NCBI RefSeq assembly: GCF_002812805.1
Contig: NZ_NMUM01000022.1
Coordinates: 62,001 to 126,000 of the forward strand
DNA length: 64,000 nucleotides
Direction of reading: 5' to 3'
Source: Microbacterium lacus
GTDB lineage: Bacteria > Actinomycetota > Actinomycetes > Actinomycetales > Microbacteriaceae
Each line of letters opens with the position of its first letter. The first letter of the stretch is position 1. The notes under the pieces are model-generated. The model was not told the origin of the DNA. It saw only the letters and a program-made list of their open reading frames with translations, and did no database searches. The translations under genes and the position numbers were made by a program. This document shows, piece by piece, positions 1 through 10,683 of this stretch.

Positions 1-311
1 TCCGCGTCGAGAGGCAGCGAGGCGACGGATGCTTCGAGGTCCAACGACCGCGCGTTCGCGTCGAGCCCCCGCTCGGCCGACAGGGGGTCCTGGTGCACGC
101 GCACCACACCGGGCGAGTCATCCGTCTCGCTCGCGACCGTGAGCGCGAGCGCGCCGTACATGTCGCCGATGACGACGACGTCCTGCCGCTCGAGGCCCGC
201 TCGCGCGGCGGCGGACTCGTCGAGCAGAAGGCGATCCGCGGCGTCGTGCGCGCGCAGATCGGGGTCGTCGGAATCGGGGAACGGGCGTAGCGCGTCGAGG
301 TCGAGGGTCAC
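1..311 (-). CDS. Class I SAM-dependent methyltransferase, N-terminal part (runs off left edge)
   Basis: The minus strand is open from a GTG at 311 to the window edge, reading VTLDLDALRPFPDSDD at its start. It continues with LLLDESAAARAGLE, a hydrophobic strand VVVIGDMYGALAL, then VRVHQDPLSAERGLDAN. This pattern is what I recall from the N-terminal pseudo-domain of RsmC/RlmG-like rRNA guanine methyltransferases in actinobacteria. The catalytic SAM domain would lie outside the window, so the assignment rests on the N-terminal part only. A second in-frame GTG at 320 is possible. The gene diverges from the ligase gene at 440, and the roughly 130 bases between them must hold both promoters. Confidence 0.6.
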   Translation of the reverse strand, partial: MTLDLDALRPFPDSDDPDLRAHDAADRLLLDESAAARAGLERQDVVVIGDMYGALALTVASETDDSPGVVRVHQDPLSAERGLDANARSLDLEASVASLPLDA

Positions 312-439
312 CGCACCCACGCTATCCCGGGGACGTCGCGCCCCAGACCACGCCAGCGCCGGCCGGGTGGCGCGCTGCCGGCTCCTTTCGGAGGCCAGTG
401 TCGGAGGCCCATGTCCGAGGGCAGTGGCAAACTGACCGC

Positions 440-1963
440 ATGCTGTTCGACGAACTCGCGGCAACGGCCGCCGCGGTCGGCGCGACGCGCTCCCGGCTCG
501 CCAAGGTCGAGGTGCTCGCCGCCTTCCTGCGCGCGCTCGAGCCCGACGAGATCATTCCGGCCACCGGCCTTATGCTCGGCAGGCCGAGACAGGGAAAGGT
601 CGGCGTCGGGTGGCGGAGCCTGGCGGCGACGCTCGAGGCGGCCGCCCCCGCACCGACGCTCACGATCGCGGATGTCGACGCCGCGTTCACGCGGTTGGTC
701 GAGGCGTCCGGTTCAGGCTCCGCGGCGCGACGCTCGACGATCCTGCGCGAGCTGATGGATGCCGCCACCGAACGGGAACGTGATGCGCTGCGGGGTGCGC
801 TGCTCGGCGAGGTGCGGACGGGCGCGCTCGAAGGTGTACTGACCGACGCGATCGCCCGCGCCGCCGAGCGTCCTGTCGCGGACGTGCGCCGAGCGGCAAT
901 GCTGTCCGGGGACCTTGCGAGCACGGCGCGAGTTGCCCTGACCGGCACGCCGGAAGATCTCGCGAACACCGGACTCGTGGTGGGGCGCGCCATCCAGCCG
1001 ATGCTCGCGAGCACGGCCCCCTCGATCGCCGAAGCCATCGGGACGGTGGGTGAGGCATCCGTGGAGTACAAGCTCGACGGGGCTCGCATCCAGGTCCACC
1101 GGAGCGGCGACGACGTGCGGATCTTCACCCGCAACCTGGCGGACATCACGCACCGGCTGCCCGAGATCGTGGATGTCGTCAGACGGATGCCCGTGCACGA
1201 TGTCGTGCTCGATGGCGAAACGCTCGCGCTCGACGAGAACGATGCACCGCGCGCGTTCCAGGACACGATGGCGCGCTTCGGGGCCGAAACCGCGCGAAAG
1301 ATCGCGCTGCGGCCCTGGTTCTTCGACGTGCTGCACCTGGACGGTCGCGACCTGATCGACGAGCCCCTCGCCGCGCGGCTGGACGCGCTCGCAACGATCG
1401 CGCCGGACCACCGCGTTCCCGGTGAGATCACGGCGGATGCCGAAACGGCCGAGCGCATCGGGCGCGAGGCGCTCGCGGCAGGTCACGAGGGCGTGATGGT
1501 CAAGGGCATCGACTCGCTCTACGCCGCCGGGCGCCGCGGTGCGAGCTGGATCAAGGTCAAGCCGGTCCACACGCTCGACCTCGTCGTGCTCGCCGTCGAG
1601 CCCGGTTCGGGACGCCGGTCGGGCATGCTTTCGAACATCCATCTGGGCGCGCTCGACTCGACAGGAGAATTCGGGCCCCCGGGTGGATTTGTCATGGTGG
1701 GCAAGACGTTCAAGGGCATGACCGATGAGACGCTCGCGTGGCAGACCGCGCACTTTCCGACGATCGAGGTGCGCCGCGACCCCTACGTGCTGTGGGTTGA
1801 ACCCGTGACCGTCGTTGAGATCGCGATCGACGGCGTTCAGCGTTCGTCCCGCTACCCGGGCGGCATCGCGCTGCGTTTCGCCCGGGTCAAGGGGTATCGC
1901 AGCGACAAAGAACCGCGCGACGCCGACACGATCCAGACGCTTCGGGGGATGCTGCGCGGCTGA
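440..1963 (+). CDS. ligB: ATP-dependent DNA ligase (LigB type)
   Basis: This 507-aa protein has the size of mycobacterial LigB. It seals DNA nicks using ATP, and is normally a non-essential, repair-type enzyme beside the NAD-dependent LigA. The N-terminal ~200 residues look like the DNA-binding domain of archaeal-type ligases. The adenylation motif EYKLDGARIQ follows, with the nucleotide-accepting lysine at K211. Downstream are VLDGETLALD (motif III), EGVMVKGIDSLYAAGRR (motif IV) and WIKVKP (motif V). The ATG at 440 was chosen because upstream in-frame codons add only unrelated residues. The gene ends tail-to-tail with the VOC gene at a shared hairpin. Confidence 0.93.
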   Translation: MLFDELAATAAAVGATRSRLAKVEVLAAFLRALEPDEIIPATGLMLGRPRQGKVGVGWRSLAATLEAAAPAPTLTIADVDAAFTRLVEASGSGSAARRSTILRELMDAATERERDALRGALLGEVRTGALEGVLTDAIARAAERPVADVRRAAMLSGDLASTARVALTGTPEDLANTGLVVGRAIQPMLASTAPSIAEAIGTVGEASVEYKLDGARIQVHRSGDDVRIFTRNLADITHRLPEIVDVVRRMPVHDVVLDGETLALDENDAPRAFQDTMARFGAETARKIALRPWFFDVLHLDGRDLIDEPLAARLDALATIAPDHRVPGEITADAETAERIGREALAAGHEGVMVKGIDSLYAAGRRGASWIKVKPVHTLDLVVLAVEPGSGRRSGMLSNIHLGALDSTGEFGPPGGFVMVGKTFKGMTDETLAWQTAHFPTIEVRRDPYVLWVEPVTVVEIAIDGVQRSSRYPGGIALRFARVKGYRSDKEPRDADTIQTLRGMLRG

Positions 1964-1973
1964 TGCGTCGTAA

Positions 1974-2008
1974 GCCCGCCGGCTGGTGAAGCTCAGCCGG
2001 CGGCGGGC
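1974..2008. terminator. GC-rich hairpin between convergent ligase and VOC genes
   Basis: GCCCGCCGGCTG (1974-1985) pairs with CAGCCGGCGGCGGGC (1994-2008), leaving a short loop. The hairpin lies just past the ligase stop and reaches into the last codons of the VOC gene. There is no T-tract, as is common in high-GC actinobacteria. It could serve both strands. Confidence 0.6.
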
Positions 2009-2364
2009 AGTTGTTGCAGGGTCCACGAGTTTCCGTCGGGGTCGTCGAACGTGACGAACCGCCCCCACGACAGATCGTCGACATCGGATGCCTCGACCCC
2101 CACCGATCGCAGGTGAGCCAGCGCCGCGTCGGCATCCGGCACCACCACCTGAATCGTGTTCTGTCGACCCGGTTCGAGGTCGATCTCGAGACCGTCGCCG
2201 AAGGCGATCGAGCACGCAGACCCCGGTGGCGTCATCTGCACGAAGCGGAGCCCCTCGTACGGCACCTGATCGTGGTCGGTGTGGAATCCGACCCGCTCGT
2301 AGAATTCTTTCGCGCGGTCGACCTCCGTCACCGGCACGAAGATGAGTTCGATCTTCCAGTCCAT
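1993..2364 (-). CDS. VOC (glyoxalase/bleomycin-resistance) family protein
   Basis: This 123-aa single-domain protein of the vicinal oxygen chelate fold begins MDWKIELIFVPVTEVDRAKEFYERVGF and ends FDDPDGNSWTLQQLP. Both ends are classic for the family: an initial beta strand followed by the RAKEFY helix, and a C-terminal DPDGN strand. The substrate cannot be deduced, because VOC proteins include dioxygenases, isomerases and resistance proteins. The ATG at 2364 has a near-perfect ribosome site, AAGGAGG, seven bases upstream, which decides the start over longer in-frame options. It diverges from the DUF3817 gene at 2503. Confidence 0.88.
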   Translation of the reverse strand: MDWKIELIFVPVTEVDRAKEFYERVGFHTDHDQVPYEGLRFVQMTPPGSACSIAFGDGLEIDLEPGRQNTIQVVVPDADAALAHLRSVGVEASDVDDLSWGRFVTFDDPDGNSWTLQQLPAAG

Positions 2365-2502
2365 TGCGTCCTCCTTCTGCATCGCACGTGGGATGCCTCG
2401 CGGCCACACTACGAAGAGCCGCGGACACGGGCCGTCCGCATCCATCGGCGCAGCGCTCGCCGCCGTGATGAGATGGAGTCCCGACCCCTGAGGAGTTCAC
2501 CC

Positions 2503-2967
2503 GTGTTCCGCACCCCGCTCACCCTGTTCCGCACCCTCGCGATCGCGGAGGCGATCTCGTGGACGCTGCTGATCACCGGGCTGATCTTGCGGGCCACCAT
2601 CGACCTGGACATTGCCGTCTCGATCGGTGGCGGCATCCACGGATTCGTGTTCTTGTCATACGGTGCGACGGCCGTGCTGGTTGCCAAGAATCAGCGGTGG
2701 CATGTCGTGCCCGCGATCGTCGCGATCGTCAGCGCGATCGTGCCCTACGCCACGATCCCGACCGAGATCTGGCTGCACCGCAGCGGTCGTCTCGCCGGGG
2801 CCTGGCGCCTGGAAGCGGGCACCGACCCGCGCGATGGCGCCTGGCACGATCGCCTGATGCGCGCACTGCTGCGTCGCCCGTGGATCCTCGCCGTGCTGGT
2901 CGCGGCGGCCGTGATCGTGGTCTTCGTCGTGCTGCTGATCGTCGGCCCGCCGGGCGGCCGCGACTAG
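2503..2967 (+). CDS. DUF3817 family integral membrane protein
   Basis: This 154-aa protein begins FRTPLTLFRTLAIAEAISWTLL, the signature opening of DUF3817 (YdzA-like) proteins. Two membrane spans follow around residues 40-85 (GGGIHGFVFLSYG, then VVPAIVAIVSAIVPY). A final span lies at the C-terminus. The function of the family is unknown. I chose the GTG at 2503 because of the AGGAG eight bases upstream; an in-frame ATG at 2473 would add ten residues without a better ribosome site. The last 4 bases overlap the end of the convergent EI24 gene. Confidence 0.8.
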   Translation: MFRTPLTLFRTLAIAEAISWTLLITGLILRATIDLDIAVSIGGGIHGFVFLSYGATAVLVAKNQRWHVVPAIVAIVSAIVPYATIPTEIWLHRSGRLAGAWRLEAGTDPRDGAWHDRLMRALLRRPWILAVLVAAAVIVVFVVLLIVGPPGGRD

Positions 2968-3755
2968 GAGGCCTGTTCGGGACCCTGCGCGGAACCCAGC
3001 TCGGGCTGCCGCTCGGCCGCGGCGATCGGTTCCGGCGCGACCAGCGACCGTGCCAGCACGGTGGACCCCGCGACCGCCGCCGGCATGATGAGCACCGCGC
3101 CGAGCGGAACGAAGAAGCACAGTTGTGTCGCGACGCCGAAGCCGAGAGTCCGCGCGCGGTTGCCGCCGAGCAGCGCGCGGCGCGTTGCACGGTCGATCCC
3201 GCGAGCCGACAGCGCCCGCGATGAGAGCTCATCGGCGAGCAGCCATCCGGTCAGCAGGATGCCGCCGACGGCGCCGGCGAACCCGCCGACCACGGGAATG
3301 ACCCCCAGCAGGCCGGCCGCGATGGCGATCAGGATGCCGCGCACGACGAAAGAGACACCGTCACCGACAGAACGCCAGAACCCGTAGGGTGCATCGGCAG
3401 GAGCGTCGCCGAGCTCGCGTTCGGCCGCACGCCAGATGCGGTCGTAGAACGGCTCGCCGATCAGCAACGTCAGGGCGGTGAACGAAATGGCGATCAGCAC
3501 GAGCGCGGCGCCCAGTATCGCCGTGCCGACGGCGACACGCAGGACGCCCGCCCAGAGTCCCGGCCATCCGTCCGCGAACGGGGTGACGAATTCGGCGAGC
3601 GAGGGCAGCTGGAAAGACAGCGCCACGAGGCCCGCGAACAGAACGATGCCGACGATTGCTACGGGAACCAGCCCGAGCGCCATGGTGCCCGGGATGCGTC
3701 GCCAGAGCGAGAGGCCGCGTCCGAGCATCCGCACACCCGTCACGAACTCTCGCAT
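2964..3755 (-). CDS. EI24 domain-containing membrane protein (CysZ-like)
   Basis: This 263-aa membrane protein starts MREFVTGVRMLGRGLSLWRR and has about four to six hydrophobic segments. Its FYDRIW element (in IGEPFYDRIWRAAE) and the long GGILLTGWLLADEL helix are typical of EI24/CysZ-like proteins in actinobacteria. E. coli CysZ carries sulfate, but actinobacterial members are unproven and no sulfur-assimilation genes are nearby. The gene is convergent with the DUF3817 gene and divergent from nhaA. Confidence 0.83.
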   Translation of the reverse strand: MREFVTGVRMLGRGLSLWRRIPGTMALGLVPVAIVGIVLFAGLVALSFQLPSLAEFVTPFADGWPGLWAGVLRVAVGTAILGAALVLIAISFTALTLLIGEPFYDRIWRAAERELGDAPADAPYGFWRSVGDGVSFVVRGILIAIAAGLLGVIPVVGGFAGAVGGILLTGWLLADELSSRALSARGIDRATRRALLGGNRARTLGFGVATQLCFFVPLGAVLIMPAAVAGSTVLARSLVAPEPIAAAERQPELGSAQGPEQAS

Positions 3756-3806
3756 CTCACCAGGCTACGGCCGCCCGCGTCGGGTGCGACCCCTATGCTG
3801 GGCGGC

Positions 3807-5696
3807 ATGAGCGCTCCCGGGTCTGCCTCTCCGTCCGGATCCATCACGCTCGAGCCGCCGGTATCGGTGCGGATGAAGCACAAACGCGACTCCTCGGATC
3901 GTAAAGCGGCGGCACTGCTCCTGATCTTCACGGCGCTGGCGATTCTGTGGGCGAACTCGCCCTGGGGCTACACGTACGAGCAGTTCTGGGACATGCATCT
4001 GGATGTCTCGCTCGGCGATCTGCAGGTCTCAGCGACGCTGCACGGTGTCGTCAACGACGCCCTGATGGCCTTCTTCTTCTTCCTCGTCGGGCTCGAGGTC
4101 AAACGCGAGTTCGCGATCGGTGAGCTGACCGACCCGGCGCGAGCACGAGTGCCCATCGCGGCGGCCGTGGCGGGCCTCATCCTGCCGGCCCTGATCTTTC
4201 TCGCGTTCGCCGCGTCGACCGACTACGCCCACGCGTGGGGTGTCGTGATCTCGACCGACACGGCGTTCCTGCTGGGTGCGCTCGCCATCATCGGCCCGAA
4301 GTTCCCGGCGCGCCTGCGCACCTTCCTGCTCACGCTCGCGGTCGTGGACGACGTCGGCGCGCTGCTCGTGATCGGGCTGTTCTACAACGAGGGCATCCGC
4401 TGGGTTCCGCTCGCGGTCGCGATCGCGCTCGTCGCGGCGCTCGCCTGCGTGCGGTTCCTGCGCGCCGCACAGGGGCTGAGCTACGCGGTCCTGGGTGTGG
4501 GGCTCTGGGTCGCGTTGGCGTACGCCGGCATCCATCCGACCCTCGCGGGCGTCGCCGTGGCGCTCCTCATCCCGGTCTTCGCGCCCCGCCGGGGCGATGT
4601 GGAACGAACCGCCCAGCTCACGCAGGCGTTCCGTGAGTCGCCGAACACTCTCTACGCCGCGGCGGTGACTCGGAGCCTGCGCGAATCCCTGTCGATCAAC
4701 GAGCGCCTGCAGACGTCCTGGTCGCCGTACATCTCGTTCCTCGTTCTGCCGATCTTCGCCCTCGCGAACGCGGGTGTGCACCTGGACGGTCAGGTGCTGG
4801 CGGCGGCCTTCACCTCGCCCCTCACCTGGGGCATCATCACGGCCCTTGTGGTCGGCAAGTTCGTCGGCATCGTGGGTGGCACAGCGCTCGTTCGCGCGTT
4901 CGGGGGTGGCAAGCTCGCGCCGGGGCTCGGGATGCCCCGGATCGCCGGGGGAGCGGCGCTCTCGGGCATCGGCTTCACGATCTCGCTCTTCATCGTGACC
5001 ATCGCGATCGACGACGCCGAGGCGCAGGATCTGGCGCGCGTCGGTGTGCTCGCGGCATCCGTTCTCGCGTTCCTGCTGGGGTGGGTCATCTTCACCGTCG
5101 CGGATCGCCTGCAGCCGCCCCGAGCGATCGGCGCACACCTCGTCCGCCCCGTCGACCCCGAGCGTGACCACATTCGTGGCCCGGTCGATGCTCGCTACAC
5201 GATCGTCGAGTACGGCGATTTCGAGTGCCCGTTCTGCAGTCGGGCGACCGGATCGATCGACGCCGTCTTCGATCGTCTTCCCGGGCAGGTGCGTTGGGTC
5301 TTCCGTCACCTTCCCCTCGATGCGGTGCACCCGCATGCCGAGGATGCGGCCAAGGCCGCCGAAGCCGCCGGGTTGCAGGGACACTTCTTCGAGATGGCGC
5401 GGACCCTGTTCGCGAATCAGAAGGCGCTCGCGAAGGACGACATCCGCGGCTACGCCACCACCTTGGGGCTCGACATGGACCGTTTCGTCGATGACTTCCG
5501 CTCGGCGGAGGTCATTCGACGCGTTGACGACGACCGGCTCGACGCGGAGATGATGGACCTGCACTCCACACCCACGTTCTTCGTCGGCGAGAAGCGTCAC
5601 ATCGGGCCCTACGACTCCGAAAGCCTCATCCGAGCACTCGAGGCGGCCGATCAGGCACAAGCGGGAATACCCGCCGCCCCTCCGCGTTCAACTTGA
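3807..5696 (+). CDS. nhaA: Na+/H+ antiporter NhaA fused to a DsbA/thioredoxin-like domain
   Basis: This 629-aa fusion has an NhaA antiporter in about residues 30-425. It includes MAFFFFLVGLEVKREF and the paired aspartates of LAVVDDVGALLVIGLFY that carry Na+ and H+ in E. coli NhaA. A DsbA-like domain follows at about 450-620, with the redox motif C474-P-F-C477 (DFECPFCSRA) and a cis-proline region in HSTPTFFVGEKR. Two-domain NhaA proteins of this kind are known in actinobacteria. The antiporter exports Na+ for pH and salt homeostasis. The side of the membrane on which the thioredoxin domain lies was not established here. The ATG at 3807 is preferred over one four codons upstream. The stop overlaps the -35 box of the clp promoter. 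Confidence 0.92.
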   Translation: MSAPGSASPSGSITLEPPVSVRMKHKRDSSDRKAAALLLIFTALAILWANSPWGYTYEQFWDMHLDVSLGDLQVSATLHGVVNDALMAFFFFLVGLEVKREFAIGELTDPARARVPIAAAVAGLILPALIFLAFAASTDYAHAWGVVISTDTAFLLGALAIIGPKFPARLRTFLLTLAVVDDVGALLVIGLFYNEGIRWVPLAVAIALVAALACVRFLRAAQGLSYAVLGVGLWVALAYAGIHPTLAGVAVALLIPVFAPRRGDVERTAQLTQAFRESPNTLYAAAVTRSLRESLSINERLQTSWSPYISFLVLPIFALANAGVHLDGQVLAAAFTSPLTWGIITALVVGKFVGIVGGTALVRAFGGGKLAPGLGMPRIAGGAALSGIGFTISLFIVTIAIDDAEAQDLARVGVLAASVLAFLLGWVIFTVADRLQPPRAIGAHLVRPVDPERDHIRGPVDARYTIVEYGDFECPFCSRATGSIDAVFDRLPGQVRWVFRHLPLDAVHPHAEDAAKAAEAAGLQGHFFEMARTLFANQKALAKDDIRGYATTLGLDMDRFVDDFRSAEVIRRVDDDRLDAEMMDLHSTPTFFVGEKRHIGPYDSESLIRALEAADQAQAGIPAAPPRST

Positions 5697-5721
5697 TACG
5701 AACGCACTCAACTCCTAAAGT
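5693..5721 (+). promoter_or_regulatory. Sigma-70-type promoter of the clp gene
   Basis: TTGATA (5693-5698) and TAAAGT (5716-5721) are separated by exactly 17 bases, about 35 bases upstream of the GTG start. The -35 box overlaps the nhaA stop codon. This is an unusually recognisable promoter for such high-GC DNA. Confidence 0.7.
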
Positions 5722-5740
5722 TGAGTGCTCAAGACTCATG
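5705..5740. promoter_or_regulatory. HspR-type (HAIR) operator, three half-sites
   Basis: The HAIR consensus is CTTGAGT-N7-ACTCAAG. Here GTTGAGT (5720-5726), seven bases, then ACTCATG (5734-5740) matches 6 of 7 positions in each arm. A further half-site ACTCAAC lies upstream (5706-5712), also seven bases from GTTGAGT, forming a perfect 8-bp inverted repeat CACTCAAC/GTTGAGTG. The array covers the -10 box and transcription start, as expected for heat-shock repression by HspR, a MerR-family repressor known to control clpB and dnaK operons in Streptomyces. No hspR gene lies in the window. Confidence 0.75.
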
Positions 5741-5756
5741 TTGATCAGGAGGCCTC

Positions 5757-8327
<2,571 letters not shown>

Positions 8328-8358
8328 CGGCGTCCTCCCTCTGCTTGGGGGAGGAGAT

Positions 8359-8406
8359 TTGCCGGGCGGAGGGGGAGTCCCACCGAATTCTCCCTCCGCT
8401 CGGCAA
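8359..8406 (+). terminator. Hairpin after the clp gene
   Basis: TTGCCGGGCGGAGGG (8359-8373) pairs with CCCTCCGCTCGGCAA (8392-8406) at 14 of 15 positions. A second smaller hairpin, TCCTCCC/GGGAGGA, precedes it (about 8330-8354). No T-run follows. Together they probably end the clp transcript. Confidence 0.55.
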
Positions 8407-8453
8407 CGGCCCTCTTCTCGGTCAGCGTTTCCCCTCGCTACGCTTCTCGCGAG

Positions 8454-9104
8454 ATGAAGGTCGACCTGAAGAAGCAGATCCCGACATACGCGGCGCCCTA
8501 CGGTCGCTTCGAGATCGTGACGGTGCCGCCGGTGCGATACCTGGCGATCGACGGCGCCGGGGACCCCAACACCTCGCAGACGTACGTGGACGCCCTGGCG
8601 ACCCTCTATCCCGTGGCGTACGCGCTCAAGTTCCTCAGCAAACGCGAACTCGACCGCGACTACGTCGTGATGCCCCTCGAGGCGCTGTGGTGGGCCGACG
8701 ACATGGCCGCCTTCACCGCCGCGCGGGACAAGAGCCGCTGGCGGTGGACCGCGATGATCATGGTGCCGGAGTGGATCGACGACGCTCACATGGACCTCGC
8801 GATGCAGACGGTGCGCGCGAAAGGCATCGCGCCGGCGCTCGCGGCATTGCGGGTAGACGTGCTCGACGAGGGCCTCAGCGTCCAGACGCTCCACATCGGG
8901 CCCTACGACGCAGAAGGGCCGCTACTCGAGGCGCTGCACGCCGAGTTCATTCCGGAGCAGGGACTGCGGATGACCGGACGCCACCACGAGATCTACCTCA
9001 GCGATCCGCGTCGCGCGGCGCCCGAGAAGCTTCGAACGATCCTCCGCCAGCCCGTCGAGCGTGTTGAGTCGAACGTCGGCGCTCGCGCCGGCGTGGAAAA
9101 CTGA
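8454..9104 (+). CDS. GyrI-like small-molecule-binding domain protein
   Basis: This 216-aa protein opens MKVDLKKQIPTYAAPYGRFEIVTVPP and contains YLAIDGAGDPN, the typical entry of stand-alone GyrI-like proteins (Pfam GyrI-like family). A second half ends in LHIGPYDAEGPLLEALHAEFIPEQGL. This fold binds small molecules and drugs; members include regulator sensor domains and some hydrolases. There is no DNA-binding domain here. It precedes the DoxX and bicupin genes with gaps of 7 and 2 bases, so the three are probably co-transcribed. Confidence 0.82.
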   Translation: MKVDLKKQIPTYAAPYGRFEIVTVPPVRYLAIDGAGDPNTSQTYVDALATLYPVAYALKFLSKRELDRDYVVMPLEALWWADDMAAFTAARDKSRWRWTAMIMVPEWIDDAHMDLAMQTVRAKGIAPALAALRVDVLDEGLSVQTLHIGPYDAEGPLLEALHAEFIPEQGLRMTGRHHEIYLSDPRRAAPEKLRTILRQPVERVESNVGARAGVEN

Positions 9105-9111
9105 GCACGTG

Positions 9112-9567
9112 ATGGAACGCGCATCGAAGAACCCGGCCGAGATCGCACGCACGATCGGACGCGTGTCGCTCGCCGCCGTGCTGGTTGGCGCCGGGCTGTC
9201 GCATCTCTCGCGCGGTCGTCGTGGGTATCGGATCGTCGTGCCCGAGTGGGCGACGCGGATGCTGCGACTCGACACGGATGCGATCATCATCGCCTCGGGG
9301 GTTGTCGAACTCATGCTCGGTGCCGCTCTCGTCGTTCTGCCGCGTGAGCGTCGTCGCATCGGAGCGGCCGTCGCGGCCTTCTTCGTCGCCGTGTTCCCGG
9401 GCAACGTCCACCAGTGGCGGACGGGCCGCCCCGCGCCGCTCATGCGCACGGATCGCGCCCGTTTCGTGCGACTGCTTCTGCAGCCCGTGCTGGTCGTGTG
9501 GGCACTGTGGAGCACGGCCCATCCGTCTTCGTCGTCGCCATCCCGATTCCCGAAAGGTCGCCGTTGA
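9112..9567 (+). CDS. DoxX-like family membrane protein
   Basis: This 151-aa protein has about four hydrophobic segments. One of these begins RVSLAAVLVGAGLSHLS. The others include IASGVVELMLGAALVVL, AAFFVAVFPGNVHQW and LLQPVLVVWALWS. The GLSHL and FPGN elements mark the DoxX-like group. It is a paralogue of the gene at 11775, sharing AAFFVAVFPGN. Function is unknown; some DoxX relatives are subunits of quinone-linked oxidoreductases. The start could equally be the GTG three bases upstream of the chosen ATG. It sits in the presumed GyrI-DoxX-cupin operon. Confidence 0.78.
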   Translation: MERASKNPAEIARTIGRVSLAAVLVGAGLSHLSRGRRGYRIVVPEWATRMLRLDTDAIIIASGVVELMLGAALVVLPRERRRIGAAVAAFFVAVFPGNVHQWRTGRPAPLMRTDRARFVRLLLQPVLVVWALWSTAHPSSSSPSRFPKGRR

Positions 9568-9569
9568 GC

Positions 9570-10610
9570 ATGACCCCGTCTTCCCGGCACGTCCGTTCGC
9601 TTCTCACCGCCGACGCCCAGCACGCCAGCCAGCTCGGCAGCATCCGTCGCCTCACCGTCGACAACTTCCCGATCCTGCGCCGCCTCTCGATCAAGCGGTT
9701 GGTGCTCGCGCCCGGCAACATCCGTGAACCGCACTGGCACGCCAACGCAGACGAGCTCGGCTACTGCCTGTCGGGGTCCGTTCTGGTGTCGATCGTCGAG
9801 AACGGCAGCGTCTTCTCGTCGTTCGTGATCGATGCGGGCCAGATGTTCACGATTCCGTCCGGTGCGCTGCACCACATCGAGAACATCGGCGGCTCCGAGG
9901 CCGAGGTCATCGTCGCCTTCTCGAACGAGTCGCCCGAGGATTTCTCCTTGCACGCAGCCTTCGGCCAGATGTCCGATGCGGTTCTGGGCAACACCTTCGG
10001 CCTGGCATCGAGCGAATTCGCGCCGGTGTCGCGGGACACCACCTCGCGCGACATCGTGCGGCGCGAGGGACCGCCGGTCATTCCCGACACAGCCGGCTAT
10101 GGCAACCCGCACAAGCTCGATCTGGCGGCGCAAGAAGCGCCCCTCAAGCATCCGTTCGGTGCCGTGAAGCTCGCCCGCAGCCAGTACTGGCCCGCGCTCA
10201 CGAGCATGTCGATGTACTCGCTCACGATCCGCGACGACGGGATGCGCGAACCGCACTGGCACCCCGGCACCGCGGAGATGGGCTACGTGCACCGGGGTCG
10301 CGCCCGGATGTCGATCCTCGACCCCGACGGCACGGTCGACAGCTATCTGTTGCAGCCAGGCGACTGCTACTTCGTGCCGCCCGCCTATCCGCATCAGATC
10401 GAGGTCATCGGCGATGACGACATCCATTTCTTGATCTTCTTCGATCAGCCGACGCCGGGCGACGTCGGGTATCGCGAATCGGTGTCCGCGTTCTCTCGCC
10501 CCGTGCTGGCCGCGACCCTCGGCGTGGCGATCGACGACCTGCCGGAGTTCCCCTTCACCCCCGTTGATCCGCTGCTGGTGGAGCGGATCAACCCGACCGA
10601 CCCCGTTTGA
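9570..10610 (+). CDS. Bicupin (oxalate decarboxylase-like) protein
   Basis: This 346-aa protein has two germin-like cupin domains. The first has motif 1 EPHWHANADELGY and motif 2 PSGALHHIEN. The second has EPHWHPGTAEMGY and PPAYPHQIEV. Each therefore keeps the HxH...E metal-binding set, expected to hold Mn or Fe. This layout matches oxalate decarboxylase/oxidase-type bicupins, but whether oxalate is the substrate cannot be judged from the motif alone. The ATG is two bases after the DoxX stop, indicating translational coupling. Confidence 0.82.
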   Translation: MTPSSRHVRSLLTADAQHASQLGSIRRLTVDNFPILRRLSIKRLVLAPGNIREPHWHANADELGYCLSGSVLVSIVENGSVFSSFVIDAGQMFTIPSGALHHIENIGGSEAEVIVAFSNESPEDFSLHAAFGQMSDAVLGNTFGLASSEFAPVSRDTTSRDIVRREGPPVIPDTAGYGNPHKLDLAAQEAPLKHPFGAVKLARSQYWPALTSMSMYSLTIRDDGMREPHWHPGTAEMGYVHRGRARMSILDPDGTVDSYLLQPGDCYFVPPAYPHQIEVIGDDDIHFLIFFDQPTPGDVGYRESVSAFSRPVLAATLGVAIDDLPEFPFTPVDPLLVERINPTDPV

Positions 10611-10648
10611 GCCTCGACGCACACGGTTCGGGGCTCTCGTCGGCAATG

Positions 10649-10662
10649 TGTAATATGTTGCA
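10649..10662. promoter_or_regulatory. Imperfect palindrome upstream of ACC deaminase
   Basis: TGTAATATGTTGCA is symmetric at 10 of its 14 positions and ends 21 bases before the acdS ATG. It is unusually AT-rich for its surroundings. GntR-type regulators often use palindromes of this size, but no regulator gene is adjacent, so the call is tentative. Confidence 0.4.
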
Positions 10663-10683
10663 TTCCCGAGTCTTTGGAGAGAC

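Noticed and set aside
713..2500. 595-aa open frame on the minus strand across the DNA ligase gene
   Set aside because: It is a GC-driven shadow. Its translation is rich in Arg/Asp/Val repeats with no domain, while the plus strand has all ligase motifs.
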